The position numbers were made by a program, and so were the translations under genes. This document shows positions 23,486-35,899 of a stretch of 64,000 bases of DNA, piece after piece. Source of the DNA: Achatina immaculata (Eukaryota > Mollusca > Gastropoda > Stylommatophora > Achatinidae); assembly GCA_009760885.1 (NCBI GenBank), contig CM019704.1, forward strand, positions 11,120,303-11,184,302, given 5' to 3'. Position 1 is the stretch's first letter; each line of letters opens with the position of its first letter. The notes beneath the pieces were generated by a model. The model was not told the origin of the DNA, did not search any database, and saw only the letters and a list, made by a program, of their open reading frames with translations.

Positions 23486-23515
23486 AAATATTGCTTCAAT
23501 TTTGCATCTGAGATA

Positions 23516-24445
23516 GCTGGGGTGACCACCAGTCTTGCCTAGGAGGTGGTTGAGGTGACCACCAATCTTCTCTGGGAGATGGTTGAGGTGACCACCAATC
23601 TTGCCTAGGAGATGGTTAAGGTGACCACCAATCTTGCCTAGGAGATGGTTGAGGTGACCACCAATCTTGCCTAGGAGATGGTTGAGGTGACCACCAATCT
23701 TGCCTAGGAGATGGTTGAGGTATCTACCAATCTTGCCTAGGAGATGGTTGAGGTAACTACCAATCTTGCCTAGGAGATGGTTGAGGTAACTACCAATCTC
23801 TCCTAGGAGATGGTTGAGATAACTACCAATCTTGCCTAGGAGATGGTTGAGGTAACTACCAATCTTGCCTAGGAGATGGTTGAGGTAACTACCAATCTCT
23901 CCTAGGAGATGGTTGAGATAACTACCAATCTTACCTAGGAGATGGTTGAGATAACTACCAATCTTACCTAGGAGATGGTTGAGATAACTACCAATCTTGC
24001 CTAGGAGATGGTTGAGGTGACTACTATTCTTACCTAGGAGATGGTTGAGGTGACTACTATTCTTACCTAGGAGATGGTTGAGGTGACTACTATTCTTACC
24101 TAGGAGATGGTTGAGATAACTACCAATCTTGCCTAGGAGATGGTTGAGATAACTACCAATCTTGCCTAGGAGATGGTTGAGGTGACTACCAATCTTCCCA
24201 CAGAGATGGTTGAAGTGACTACTATTCTTACCTGGGAGATGATTGGGGTGACTACCAATCTTTGCCTGAGAGATGAGTGGGGTGACTACCAATCTTGCCT
24301 GGGAGAAGGTTGGGGTGACTACCAATCTTGGCTGGGAGAAGGTTGGGGTGACTACCAATCTTGCCTGGGATAATGGCTGAGATTACTACCAATTTTGCCT
24401 GGGAGATGGTTGGGGTGACTACTAATCTAGTCTAGGAGAAGGCAG
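23516..24445 (-). repeat. 33-bp minisatellite, about 28 copies
   Basis: Unit (plus strand) ACCAATCTTGCCTAGGAG plus ATGGTTGAGGTGACT. The period is 33 bp, so one minus-strand frame stays open and reads as an 11-residue repeat (GKIGSYLNHLL) inside a 347-codon ORF (23315-24358). There are regional variants (ACCACC, ACTACC, CTATTC). No splice context or flanking domain supports a protein. Confidence 0.95.
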
Positions 24446-24849
24446 GGTATCAGCTGTCCAACCTTGACTGAAATTTTGCCACAGAAACTTTTGATATGGC
24501 TGCTGTTTAGAATGGTATATGAATTCAAGCAAAAGTCAGTAACTGATCTTGTTTACGCAAGAATTATACAATTTTAAGTTGCTTGCGAATGAAATTACAA
24601 TATGTTAAAAAAAATTGTCTGTGCCACAAGCAAACCTGCAAGAATTATATGAACAGGCTGTTTTTAGGCATGATCTTACTTTACAAAGCAGGGTGATGTA
24701 AAGTACAGGCAGTGAAAGTAGAGTTAAATAGAGAACAGGCTGTTTTCATTTATAATATCTCACTTCACTAAACAGGGATATGGGAGTACAGATTGTTGTC
24801 CATGCAACATGTTTCCCTTCTTCAAAAGGAAAACTTGGCCAGAGTTATA
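24446..24849. other. No gene recognised
   Basis: Short AT-rich stretch between the 33-bp satellite and the next LINE. It contains an imperfect repeat of GAACAGGCTGTTTT, near 24651 and 24734. Confidence 0.4.
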
Positions 24850-25908
24850 TGAAGGGCAGACTGAAACATAATGAAAATATTAAAATGCTTGAAGACATCA
24901 ATATAGACGGTAAAGACCTGAGGATTGTAAAACATCTATACTGGCAGCAAGAAGCAGCAGTTCGAGTTGAAAATAGAACTGGAAAATATCAACCTATAAA
25001 ATAAGGGATGCGACAAGGATGTGTACTGTCTCCAGACCTTCTTTCTCTGTACAATGAGAATATTCTAAAAACAATCATCACAGAACCAGGCATAAAAATT
25101 GGAGGATACAATATTAACAACCTTCGGTATGCTGACGACACAATACTGATAGCTGAGAACCAACAAGACCTGCAAAATCTCTTGGATAAAATTGCTAAAG
25201 GAAGTGAACAGAAAGGCCTTACTTTAAACATAAAAAAGACAAAGATTATGGTTATATCTAAGAAAAAGATCCACCAACATACAGTCTAAAATTAAACGGA
25301 ACTATTCTAAAGCAGGTGCAGAAATTCAAATACCTTGGAGCAGTAATAACTTCAAATGGGAAATGCAGAACAGAAATTAGGAACAGAATAAGCCAAGCAA
25401 AGACTGCATTTCAGAGAATGAGAAACATATTATCCAACACATCCTTATCAATGAATGTTAGAAAACGAATCCTAAAATGCTATATTGATCTTGTTATATG
25501 GAAGTGAATCATGGACAATAGGCGTCTGCACAAAAATCATTGGAAGGAGCAGAAATGTGGTTTATTAGAAAAATATTACGAATCCCCTGGACAGCAAAAA
25601 TAACTAATGAAGAATGTATGAGAAGAGCTGGAGAGACAAAAAAATCTTGTCAAAAAGATAAGAGAGAGACAATGTACTTTCATAGGACATGCAATGAGAA
25701 GAGGGGGGCATTGAAAATATTATAACAACAGGAAAAACAGAAGGAAGAAGATCAAGAAGAAGACCAAGAGAAATAATACTGGACAGTCTGACGGGATGGT
25801 GTGAGAGATCACCAACTGAGCTGATGGCCTGCATGAAGGATCGGGTACTCTGGAGAAGCATAATAGCCAACGCCAGTCGGCACGGCACCTGATGATGATG
25901 GTGGTGGT
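24850..25908 (+). mobile_element. RTE-type LINE, family A, 5'-truncated
   Basis: Plus-strand family A copy from within the RT palm to the tail (GATGATGATGGTGGTGG near 25890-25908). RT motifs: [13 protein letters not shown], then [15 protein letters not shown] near 25117-25160. The RT frame has a stop at 25003 and is broken near 25270-25300 and again near 25490-25530. It is a pseudogene copy. Confidence 0.88.
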
Positions 25909-26208
25909 GGTGGTGAGACTGTCACCTAATCCAGCAACTGATTGTGTCAAAAGAGCAAACAAACACTGTCTGATGTGAGAATCGCTGCTAGGATTAGCAA
26001 GAACAATGCTGAACACATCAAGCTGCTATACAAACGCCATTTTCTTGTTATTTTCTCAGCCGACACATGAAAATGTGTAACCATTAGCAACATCTGGGAC
26101 CAGTGTACGCGTGTTGGCAGTTTCTCATATCTTTCATCTTGAATTCACTGACATGTCTCTCACCAATTTAAAACAATAATGAAAAAAAAAACAACAACGA
26201 AAAATCAC
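25909..26208. other. No gene recognised
   Basis: Spacer between the family A LINE and the Penelope-like insertion; nothing recognised. Confidence 0.4.
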
Positions 26209-26639
26209 TAGATGATAGAAGTAGATAGAGGTTTATGGTGCAGTTTTACAAAGTGAGGGAGGGAGTGAGTAAAGTGAGAAAAAACGAATAGAAAGTATGA
26301 GAATGTAGAAATGAAAAACATACAACATCCGATATTTCGGCGTGAGCCTTTTTCGAGGATTACATGCACAACAAGGCACACATACACATACACACAAACA
26401 AAACGAAGAACTTATCTTATTGTGGCCTCCTCCAGAAGTAGGAAATGTGTGTCTAGTCTTAGAAAAACCACGCGGACCACAACAAAGGATACCCGATAGA
26501 GCCAATCGTAAAGAAGAGGAGGAAAACAAATGGTAGAAAGGGGTGGGGGGAAAGGCAATAGAAACATGATAGCCGCTAGAGGAAGTGTCGGGGGAGGGGA
26601 GGGAAAAGGGGACGCGGAGAGATTATGAATGAAGAACAT

Positions 26640-27560
26640 AAACTGGTGAATAGGACAAGACCCTATAAACACCAATATGTTGCCAGAGAAGAAAAGAGGG
26701 TGATGGTAGGGCGGGTAGCTAGAAGAAAGAAAGCTGAAGACATTGTTAATTCCAGCTGGGTGGAGACAGCCAGCCTGGAAAATAAGGCGCTGTTCTAGGA
26801 CCCTCCGAGATCGTACATCAGCAGAACAAGAGCGGATCGCACTAACAGAAATGTCCTGTTTTCCCCTATGGTTGCTAAGGCAAAAATGTTCAGCCACAGG
26901 TGTCCAGGCCCTCTTAGAAATATCATTAAGATGCTGGCGAAATCGATCTCCTAAGCGTAAGCCAGTCTCCCCTATGTACTTCAAACCGCAACGTTTGCAC
27001 ATAATAGCATAAATAACGTTCCGTGAAGAACAGGTGAAACCCTCCTGAACTGATAACGTGGAATTAGGGAAGGAGATCTGGCTAGCCTCGACAACAAACG
27101 GACAAGTGTTGCATCTACGGCGTCCGCAACGTCTGGTACCATAGAAAGTGTCATCTGTCTTAAGATGACCACGAATTAAAAGGTCCCTGAAGTTCTTGTT
27201 CCGTCTGTAGGCTACCAATGGGGGTTCCCCAAAAAGTTCACGTGTATCAGGCCCGGTCTGGAGGAGATGGAGATGGCGAAACAGTATGTTTTTAACTGCC
27301 AAGCTATGAGGGTGGTGCGTGAGTACCAGTTTAACTCTGTCCGAGCTACAGTGCGGTTTAGGAGTGAGGGTTTGTTGCCGCGATATATGGTTGATGCGGT
27401 TCCAAGATGACGAAAGAACATGTTCTGGATAGCCGCGTTGACGGAAGAAATCTAGCATTTTATGGCCTTGATCCTGGAAATCCAAATCCTCATTACACAA
27501 ACGTCGCAACATAAGAAGCTGGGAAAAAGGAATAGAATCCTTACAACGATCTGGGATGGG
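26640..27560 (-). pseudogene. Penelope-like C-terminal part with GIY-YIG endonuclease
   Basis: The connector and endonuclease half of the polyprotein. Reading on the minus strand: LDFFRQRGYPEHVLSSSWNR, then a Cys cluster (RRCGRRRCNTC), then the GIY-YIG domain with VIYAIMCKRCGLKYIGET and the Arg-containing helix GDRFRQHLNDI. The endonuclease nicks target DNA to prime reverse transcription. The frame differs from that of the RT at 27541-28492, because the RT frame hits a stop at 27541 through a one-base shift. After the domain the frame runs on into non-coding 3' UTR. Confidence 0.9.
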
Positions 27561-28492
27561 AGGAAGAGTACAGGAGGTAGCTGTGAGAGTCTGTAGGTTT
27601 GTAGTGGATAGAAGTAGTAAGCCCGGAAGGGCCGATAATAACGGCAATGTCAAGAAAGTTAGCGGAAGTAGCAGAGACATGGGAGGTGAAAGAAATGACA
27701 GGATTGTACTCTTTGACAAAACTGATAAAGTTGTCAAGATCTTCCTCTGGCATTGATGTGACCCCAGTGCCGTCACCTATGTAGCGTCTATAGAAGGAGG
27801 GAAATGGGCCTCTAAAGGCTCTCAGAATGTTGTTTTCGAAGTGGCCCATGAACAGACACGCGTAGCTGGAGCCCATCTTGGTACCCATGGCTACACCACT
27901 AATCTGGTCTAAGTAAAGGCCATTGAATTCAAAAGAATTGAGTTGGAGGACAAGTCGTGTAAGGCGCAGAATAGTAGACGTAGGAATAGAGAGATTGCGT
28001 CTTTTGTTCAGAAAGAACTTGACGGCTTGAAGTCCCTGATCATGCGGGATGGATGTGTATAAGGATACTACATCAAGGGTGAAGATACGGTAGATGTGAC
28101 CAGGCAGGAGTGTAAGGGTCTCAAAAGCAACGAGAGCATGATTCGTGTCCTTAAGATAAGTGGGCAGACTAGTGACCAGAGGTTGAAAGATGATATCAAG
28201 AAAGTCAGAGATTTGTTCCGTAGGACAGGAACAAGCGGACACTATGGACCTTCCTGGGTTGCCTGGTTTGTGAATCTTAGGAAGTAGATAAAAGGATGGC
28301 TTCCCTAAGCAGCTGTCACGGATGTGAAGATGAGTAGCCGAGGGAGAAAGACCAGTCTTGTGGATGAGTTCGTTGATCGTGTCACGAACATGTTGGTTGT
28401 TGGCCAGAGTCGGATCTTGAGGGCGAGAGGCATAAAATTCTGTGTTGCTAAGCTGGCCCATGGCCTCCTGGATGTACAGTTCTTTCTTCTAG
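27541..28492 (-). pseudogene. Penelope-like reverse transcriptase, active site altered
   Basis: RT domain of the minus-strand copy. Visible motifs: KPSFYLLPKIHKPGNPGRS, FTLDVVSLYTSIPH (first catalytic Asp kept), SGVAMGTKMG, then FYRRYIGDGTGV. The expected YxDD box reads YIGDG, so the first Asp of the pair is Gly. The N-terminus is cut at the junction with the inverted copy (28488) and the C-terminus is frameshifted at about 27550. The element is therefore dead on three counts. Penelope RTs are related to telomerase RT in established phylogenies. Confidence 0.9.
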
Positions 28493-29115
28493 ATTTCTTC
28501 CGTCAACGCGGCTATCCAGAACATGTTCTCTCGTTATCTTGGAACCGCATCAGCCATATATCGCGGCAACAAACCCTCACTCCTAAACCGCACTGTAGCT
28601 CGGACAGAGTTAAACTGGTACTCACGCACCACCCTCATAACTTGGCAGTTAAAAACATACTGTTTCGCCATCTCCATCTCCTCCAGACCGGGCCTGATAC
28701 ACGTGAACTTTTTGGGGAACCCCCATTGGTAGCCTACAGACGGGACAAGAACTTCAGGGACCTTTTAATTCGTGGTCATCTTAAGACAGATGACACTTTC
28801 TATGGTACCAGACGTTGCGGACGCCGTAGATGCAACACTTGTCCGTTTGTTGTCGAGGCTAGCCAGATCTCCTTCCCTAAGTCCACGTTATCAGTTCAGG
28901 AGGGTTTCACCTGTACTTCACGGAACGTTATTTATGCTATTATGTGCAAACGTTGCGGTTTGAAGTACATAGGGGAGACTGGCTTACGCTTAGGAGATCG
29001 ATTTCGCCAGCATCTTAATGATATTTCTAAGAGGGCCTGGACACCTGTGACTAAACAATTTATTTTCTTCTCTTGCAACATATTGGTGTTTATAGGGTCT
29101 TGTCCTATTCACTAG
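28489..29115 (+). pseudogene. Second Penelope-like C-terminal copy (plus strand)
   Basis: Begins in the connector (LDFFRQRGYPEHVLSLSW) and runs through the Cys cluster and the full GIY-YIG core (NVIYAIMCKRCGLKYIGET...DRFRQH). It then departs near 29055, where about 60 bp present in the minus-strand copy are missing. It is very similar to the minus-strand copy, with only scattered substitutions. It has no RT and is not autonomous. Confidence 0.9.
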
Positions 29116-29605
29116 TTTATGTTCTTCATTCATAATCTCTCCGCGTCCCCTTTTCCCTCCCCTCCCCCGACATCTCCTCTAGCGGCTATTATATTTCTAT
29201 TGCCTCCCCCACCCCTTTCTACCACTTGTTTTCCTCCTCTCTCTCCACCTCCTCTTTACGATTGGCTCTATCGGGTATCCTTTATTGTGGTCCGCGTGGT
29301 TTTTTAAAGACTATACACACATTTCCTACTTCTGGAGGAGCATACATTAAGATAAGTTCTTCTGTGTGTGTGTGTATGTGTGTGTGTCTGTCTGTCTTGT
29401 TGTGCATGTAATCCTCGAAAAAGGCTCACGCCGAAATATCGGATGTTGTATGTTTTTCATTTCTACATTCTCATACTTTCTATTCGTTTTTTCTCACTTT
29501 ACTCACTCCCTCCCTCACTTTGTAAACCTGCATCATACACTTATATCTACCTTTATTATTTAAACCAGTTTTACTGCAGTCGCCATCCCTTTTAGATGAT
29601 AGAAG

Positions 29606-29769
29606 GATCAGAATCTGATAGTCTCTGGAGAACTCAAGTAAAATAAGGGAGATCAAACGAAAAATATCTAAATGGGCTGACAAGTTTCATGGAAAAATAA
29701 AAGTAAATGACGTAGGCTGAAATACTAGGAGCAGAGAAGCATGATATTCTGTTTCTAGCATTAATGCAG
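29606..29769. other. Spacer
   Basis: Short stretch between the Penelope-like insertion and the next LINE; nothing recognised. Confidence 0.4.
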
Positions 29770-30404
29770 TATTAAATTAAATGGAACCATTCTAAAGCAG
29801 GTGCAGAAATTCAAATACCTTGGAGCAGTAATAACTTCAGATGGGAAATGCAAAACAGAAATTAGGAACAGAATAGGCCAAGCAAAGACTGCATTTCAGA
29901 GAATGAGAAACATATTAGCTAACACATCTTTATCAATGAATGTTAGAAAACGAGTCCTAAAATGCTATATTGAACCTGTCTTGTTATATGGAAGTGAATC
30001 ATGGACAATAGGCAAGTCTGCACAAAAATCATTGGAAGGAGCAGAAATGTGGTTTATTAGAAAAATGTTGCGAATCCCCTGGACAGCAAAAATAACTAAT
30101 GAAGAATGTATGAGAAGAGCTGGAGAGACAAAAAAATCTTGTCAAAAAGATAAGAGAGAGACAATGTACTTTCATAGGACATGCAATGAGAAGAGGGGGC
30201 ATTGAAAATATTATAACAACGGGAAAAATAGAAGGAAGAAGATCAAGAGGAAGACCAAGAGAAATGATACTGGACAGTCTGACGGGATGGTGTGAGAGGA
30301 GATCACCAACTGAACTGATGGCCTGCATGAAGGATCGGGTACTCTGGAGAAGCATAATAGCCAACGCCAGTCGGCACGGCACCTGATGATGATGATGATG
30401 ATGC
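29770..30404 (+). mobile_element. RTE-type LINE, family A, 3' fragment
   Basis: A 5'-truncated copy with an open frame at 29801-30205 for the RT C-terminus ([19 protein letters not shown] and LLYGSESWTIG), ending in the (ATG)n tail at about 30385-30402. It closely matches the 25.3-25.9 kb copy. Confidence 0.88.
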
Positions 30405-32928
30405 GCATAGAACATAATTCTTAACATCTCTTAGCTTAGTGACACTTGCTGCAGTTTCTTCTTGTTATTTATAAAAGCCTGAGTTACTGGTGCTACAAGT
30501 CTTATAAACATTACACTAAAATAGTTATGATAGGATATCACATTACAGTAAGAAAGAAAGATTATCTAGGATACAGGAATTACAAATACATCATGAACAT
30601 TTTTGTTTTGGTCAACTTCTAGTTTCATTTTTTTAAACTGTTCGTGTTTAAACATGGCCGACAAACTGGGCGAGATGCAGGCGTTTAGTTTATGGTAGTT
30701 TGTTTTGAGATTCTGACGCAAAAGAAAGGTATGCTTATTATTATTTTTTTAAAGGTATGATTAAGTGGTAGATGTGGAGAAAATTGCCAATCTCTATGAA
30801 ATGATAAACCTGATGTTATGGGAAAAATAACCCAGCAAGGTGTACATCTATGTCGACGATGAAAGGAATATAACAAAAATCTTTTTGTATCTCACTGAAA
30901 CTGCGAGCTGCTGTTCTTTGCAGCCGATGCAGTAAAGATGTTGAGACACAGCATTGTGTCGGCTTAGGAGCGGGTTTATGGCGGCTATTTTTTTCAGTCC
31001 CTGAGTGAAGCTGTAAAACTGAGGGCATGCAGTACTTCTTTAGCAAAACTCCACCGCCATGGGGACTGTGGCGGTACCAGACCCGTCAACCAGTCCAGGG
31101 TTGTTCCTGGTGTACCAGAAGAGAGATAGGATAGGATCTTAGTCAGGTTCGCCGATCAGAATAAATATCATTATCATTGATATTCCATTTGGAACTGTCA
31201 GATTTTCATTAATCTTTTAAATAAAACTATGTACACCAGCGCTTATGGCACAAAGGTATGTTGTATCGGGTCTTTCATAACTTGTATGAAGTCTCCGGTT
31301 ACTGCGTGCAAACATGGAGTTGAGTCATTGGCTCCACAGTGAAATCTTCAAAGTGACAAAGTCCGATTCTAGTCTACAACTCTAGTACAGTTGTCATTTC
31401 AAGTTGCAAGTCCCTAAAGCCAATGGCAGATCGTCACTATGCTCCCCCAACACACACACACCTGGTATTAACTCTTTTGAGATGCGTTACTTCCAAACTG
31501 TTCCTTAGTTTCTGGAGAAGGACGCTGACATTTTGGAGAAGGGGGGGGGGTCCCTGTGTAAAAGTTATTGTACCGACTTAATTTCATGATCACCACATGT
31601 GTATCACACATTAAAATAAGTGGAAATGAATTAGTATGCTGTAAATGAAGTTATTTGTTATAAAAAAAAGAAAAGAAAAAACTGGTATGAAACAAAGGAT
31701 CGATTTTTTGCCGCTAAAAAAATTGTAGGGCTGAGCAGTAAAATCTACTTTATACTTACCTTAACTGTGTCATAATCCAATATAGAATACATAGTCATTC
31801 AAATTTCAACACATAAAAATTAATATTTATGGATGTTTGTGACATACGATAAATCTAACAAATCTACAGCTACGAGAAACACATATAGTAAGATAGGTCT
31901 AGTCGGTCGGTGTGACCATTCTACCACTCAGTCTTGAAGTAAACTTGAATTTTACCCCCCCCCATCTATGTATCCAATATGGCTTCTTTATCCCCCATGC
32001 TTAAAACACTAGTTTAACTTTGGATTCAGAAGAATTCTAACTGGTTAAATGAAAAGTAACATCGTGTTTTCAACGAAAGAAAGTTCGAAGCCTTAATGGG
32101 CTCTCGGTTGGGAACATCCCGGCGCACAAAGATCCTTTTAGGGATCTCTCATCTTCTAAGAGTTACATTATTTCTAGTAATCTGTATGACCTAGATTTGT
32201 TCTGTAGACTCTCAGATGTTCTGATATATAGTCTTTTATTTTTCACAGTAAAACAAAATCAGGTACCTTACACTGCGAGCAGTCTCATAGTTCAGAGGAG
32301 AATGAACAACATTGGTGCCATGTCTGAGTTGTACACGGTGATAATATTTGCTGTTAAATACATTATTTTATTTACAGGAATGCATACATACAGTAAGTGT
32401 GCCACTACAACTTATAGGAAGTCCCAAGTGAATATTTTGAGATCAGGGCAGGAGCATACAGTACTAAAGCCACTTACAACATTGTTATAATGGTGATATC
32501 ACAGTCTTATCATACGTCCTTCCCGCGCTGTTAAACATTACATAGGGCTTACATGGGAGTTTGCCAAGTTTTCCTGTTTTTGGCGAGCTTTTCAACCTCA
32601 TCAAGGGATTTTATACCCTCTAAACTGGCCTCTCTTAACAATGCCCTATTTAGGTCAGATTAAATCACAAACAGTGAAAATGTAGATTGATACTGATATA
32701 TGTGAAACCTCTCTTGGCCCTGTTTTGCTGATGTATTGTTTTCTGCAAAAGAAAATTGTGATTTTCTTACAAGCTGACAACAAAAGCTGGTGATTGAGGT
32801 ACTTGGGAATTAATATTTACTCTCTGAATTTACTTATGTTCACTTGCAGAGATGAAATTACAAAAATATAACCAGTTTCACATTATTTATATGAAGGATT
32901 ATACCACTTCAAAGTTATAAGCTTCTTC
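30405..32928. other. No gene recognised
   Basis: About 2.5 kb. Noted: ATGGCCGAC at 30654 (a 15-codon ORF), (CA)n near 31446, a G10 run near 31542 and a C10 run near 31955. No supported exon, RNA gene or mobile element. Confidence 0.4.
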
Positions 32929-32952
32929 TTCTTCTTATTATGCATTGTCAGT

Positions 32953-33601
32953 CTATATCTGTAGTCTTGTCTCTTGGATAAATTTCACTGATTTTTGTAA
33001 CTCATGCATGGAACCGTAGAGCTTATCTTCTTTAGTGGTTTCACTGGGCCAGTAATTGCTTCTCAGTGTTTCGTAGTTGGTGCACTTCTGGAGAGTATGT
33101 TCCATAGTTTGGGGCACATGTACAAAGAGTAGTAGTACCAACCTTAAACTTTGTATACATGTGATTTTGGAGTCGTTGTGTCCTGTTCGGAGACGGAAAA
33201 TGGTGACTTGTTTCTTTCTATTTAGCATGTGATAGTCATCATGTGGTGATGTTTGTGGCTTCCTGTAGGTTTTTATCATGCTTTTCTTCTGATTCTAGGT
33301 GATCAGTATGTCTGGTTGCTCCATTTCAGTGCCCTCTTTGGCCAGATGGTCAGCTTTCTCATTGCCTGGTATCCCACAGTGGGAGGGAATCCACTGCAAG
33401 GTGACTCTATGTTGTGAGCCAATTTTTGACAAAGCATCCTTAAGGTCTGGTAGTTTGTTGCACTGAAGAGCTTCCAGTACTGATCTTTCATCTGTGAGAA
33501 TTACTATGGGACATGTATTAGTTCTGGAGTTTGATAGTTTTTCAACCGCAGCAGTAATTGTCCTAACTTCTGCATCATAGTTGTTGCAGTATTTTCCAGT
33601 A
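32953..33601 (-). pseudogene. RNase H of the long I-group LINE (split)
   Basis: C-terminal RNase H region: LTDERSVLEAL, then IPSHCGIPGNEKADHLAKEG, then the terminal Cys-containing segment. The N-terminal strand with YTDGSAHN has been separated by the RTE insertions and lies at about 35200-35240. Frame shift near 33295. Confidence 0.85.
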
Positions 33602-33944
33602 GGTTCTCCAAATATCGTGGACACAAAAAAGAACAAATATATCTATACTACAAGAACTTGATATTAAAGAAGGCTGGCTAGTAAAGAGGATTAAAGAGAG
33701 AAAACTTAAATATTTTGGACACATTAAACGTCATGATAGTTTAGAGAAGATTGTATTGGAAGGATACATAATGGGAAAAAGAAAGAGGGGAAGACCAAAA
33801 CGAAGATGGCTGCAAGACATCGTTGATGATCTGGAAATGGATACAGCAGCGACAGGCCATCTTGCTCACAACCGAGAGGCCTATAGGAGTGCTGTTTGGG
33901 AGGCAAAGTTCCACAAGGGACATGCAAATGAATGAATGAGTGAA
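33602..33944 (+). mobile_element. RTE family B fragment nested in the I-group LINE
   Basis: A 5'-truncated family B 3' end, from the AAATATCGTGGACAC segment to the ATGA tail at 33932-33944. Comparison with the intact host sequence near 10735 places its left edge just after CCAGTAGGT and its right edge before ATGGAAATCTT. Confidence 0.82.
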
Positions 33945-33951
33945 TGGAAAT

Positions 33952-35148
33952 CTTTTTATAATAATTGCATTTTATAATAAATTATAATAATATAAGATTA
34001 ATAACAGAGAAATGCAGAGAGTTTAATGTGAATCTGTATTTATCTTTTGTAGAGTATTCAAAGGCATTTGATTGTGTACAACACCAGAAACCGTGGGAAA
34101 TAATGGAAAAAATGGGATTTCCAACACATTTGATACAATTAACATCACTGCTGTATCTAGACCAACAGGCAGCAGTAAGAATAAATGGTGAAACAACAAC
34201 TTGGTTTGACATAAAACAAGGGGTCCATCAGGGGCGTATATTGTCACCTTACTTATTTAACTTGTATACTGAAAATATAATGAGGAATGTTAGAGAAGAT
34301 GTAGACAAAGAATATTACGATGCCATAACAATTGGAGGTTATAAAATACCAGAGATTAGATATGCTGATGACACAGTATTACTGTCCACAACACAAAAAG
34401 GAATGGAAAAACTAATTATGTCAGTCCATAAGAACAGCGAAGAACAAAACCTCTATCTTAATGCAAAGAAAACTAAATTGATGACAACTGACAAAACAAA
34501 TAAGGCAGCTGAAGTATGTATCAATGAGGAAAAATTGGAAGAAGTGGAGAGTTTTGAATATCTTGGATCACTACTAACTAATAATGGAGATACAATGAGG
34601 GAAATTAAAAGGAGGGCATCTGTTGCTTTTCAGAAAGTAAAACAACTAAAGAATCTGTGGAGAGGAACAGACAGAACTACAAAAGTAAGATTTTTAAGGG
34701 CATGCATCTTTCCTATCGCAACATATGCCTGTGAGACCTGGACACTTAACAAAACAGCTGAGAAACACATAAATGCCTTTGAATGTAGATGTTACTGAAG
34801 AGTTCTTCAAATATCATGGACACAAAAAAGAACAAATATATCTATACTACAAGAGCTTAATATTGAAGAAGACTGGCTAGTAAAGAGGATTAAGCAAAGA
34901 AAACTTAAATATTTTGGACATATTAAACGTCATGATAATCTAGAGAGGACCATCTTGGAAGTGTAGATAATGGGAAAAAGAAAGAGAGGAAGACTGAGAC
35001 GAAGATCTGTTAAAGACATCGTTGATGATCTGCAAATGGATGCATCAGCAGCAGGGCATCTTGCTTACAACCAAGAGGCCTATAGGAGTGCTATTAGGGA
35101 GGCAAAGTTCCGCAAGGGACATGCAAACGAATGAATGAATAAATAAAA
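33952..35148 (+). mobile_element. RTE family B copy with open RT, nested in the same LINE
   Basis: A longer family B copy starting near 33985 (with AT-rich filler before it) and ending in GAATGAATGAATAAATAA. Host AAATCTT lies on both sides (about 33945-33951 and 35149-35155), consistent with a target-site duplication. With the preceding fragment it splits the host RNase H. Confidence 0.82.
33965..34798 (+). pseudogene. Reverse transcriptase of RTE family B (best-preserved)
   Basis: An uninterrupted 277-codon stretch with the RT palm: EYSKAFDCVQHQK (first catalytic Asp), DQQAAVRINGETTTWFDIKQ, GRILSPYLFNLY, IRYADDTVLLSTTQKG (Asp pair), then FEYLGSLLTNNGDTMREIK and YACETWTLNK of the C-terminal region. 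It lacks the endonuclease and RT N-terminus, and the frame ends at 34798 before the normal C-terminus (LKYFGHIKRHDN follows in another frame). It is the best reference in this window for the family. Confidence 0.85.
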
Positions 35149-35899
35149 ATCTTGTAAGTGGTTTTGTTTAGATATTCAATATGTGCTCCTGCCCCTCCAT
35201 TCTTTATGGCATTGTGTGCAGATCCATCTGTATACACACGTATCCAGGTGTCACATGGATATTTGTTATCTAGCACACTAAGTGTGGCTGTTGATCTTAC
35301 AAGACTGCTCTGCATCTCACCATTCTGCACACCTTTCACTTCAGTCTGAATAGTTATTCGTGTATAATCTACTTCTTTCCAAGGTGTATGCTCTGGTACA
35401 GATAATAATGGAGCGACTACAGTTGGAAGGTCAGGTATCAGCTTACGCATACGCTTGGCCTGATGAATGAGGCTGCTTCTTTTAAGCCATCTTAGTGCCA
35501 AGTTATTGAATCTCTCCTTAAGGGGATGGCTTATAGAGCTGAGGATTTTCTCTCACCTTTGTGTCTCTAATGTTCTTTTAGCGCATGAACACCATTTTCT
35601 GCATTTCTACTACTGGTGTGGACCTCATGGCACCTGTGATAATCCGTAGTTAGTGAGTTTGTACCTTGTCTAGATTATGCTGCGTAGTGTTTGATGCTGT
35701 GCACCAAGTTTTTGAGCCATATTCTAAATGTGGTAGAATACTTTGCTGATATACACTCTTGAGGATTCTTTCACCAGCTCCCCATGTGGTTCCACTCAGT
35801 TTTCTTAATGTGGCTAGTTTTCTTCTGCACTGTTGATGTGTTGCTTCCAGGTCAGTTTTGAATCAAGAGTCACTCCTAAGTAAGTGGGTTGGTTGTCCA

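Larger units (their letters stand above)
26209..29605. mobile_element. Penelope-like element, inverted twin, with 13-bp target duplication
   Basis: A single insertion (26222-29592) flanked by the direct repeat TAGATGATAGAAG at 26209-26221 and 29593-29605. Inside are two copies of one Penelope-like element in opposite orientation with their 3' ends outward. A longer minus-strand copy spans 26222 to about 28488, and a shorter plus-strand copy runs from about 28489 to 29592. They meet at 5'-truncated points. The shared outer sequences include GGCTCACGCCGAAATATCGG (3' UTR) and a TG-rich tract. Inverted partial copies are a known feature of this superfamily. The shared TSD indicates one integration event. 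Confidence 0.88.

Noticed and set aside
23315..24358. 347-codon minus-strand ORF
   Set aside because: Nearly all of it is the 33-bp repeat; ends run into low-complexity sequence. Treated as minisatellite.
30654..30700. ATGGCCGACAAACTGG as a first coding exon
   Set aside because: The frame closes after 15 codons and no donor or homologous downstream exon could be linked to it.
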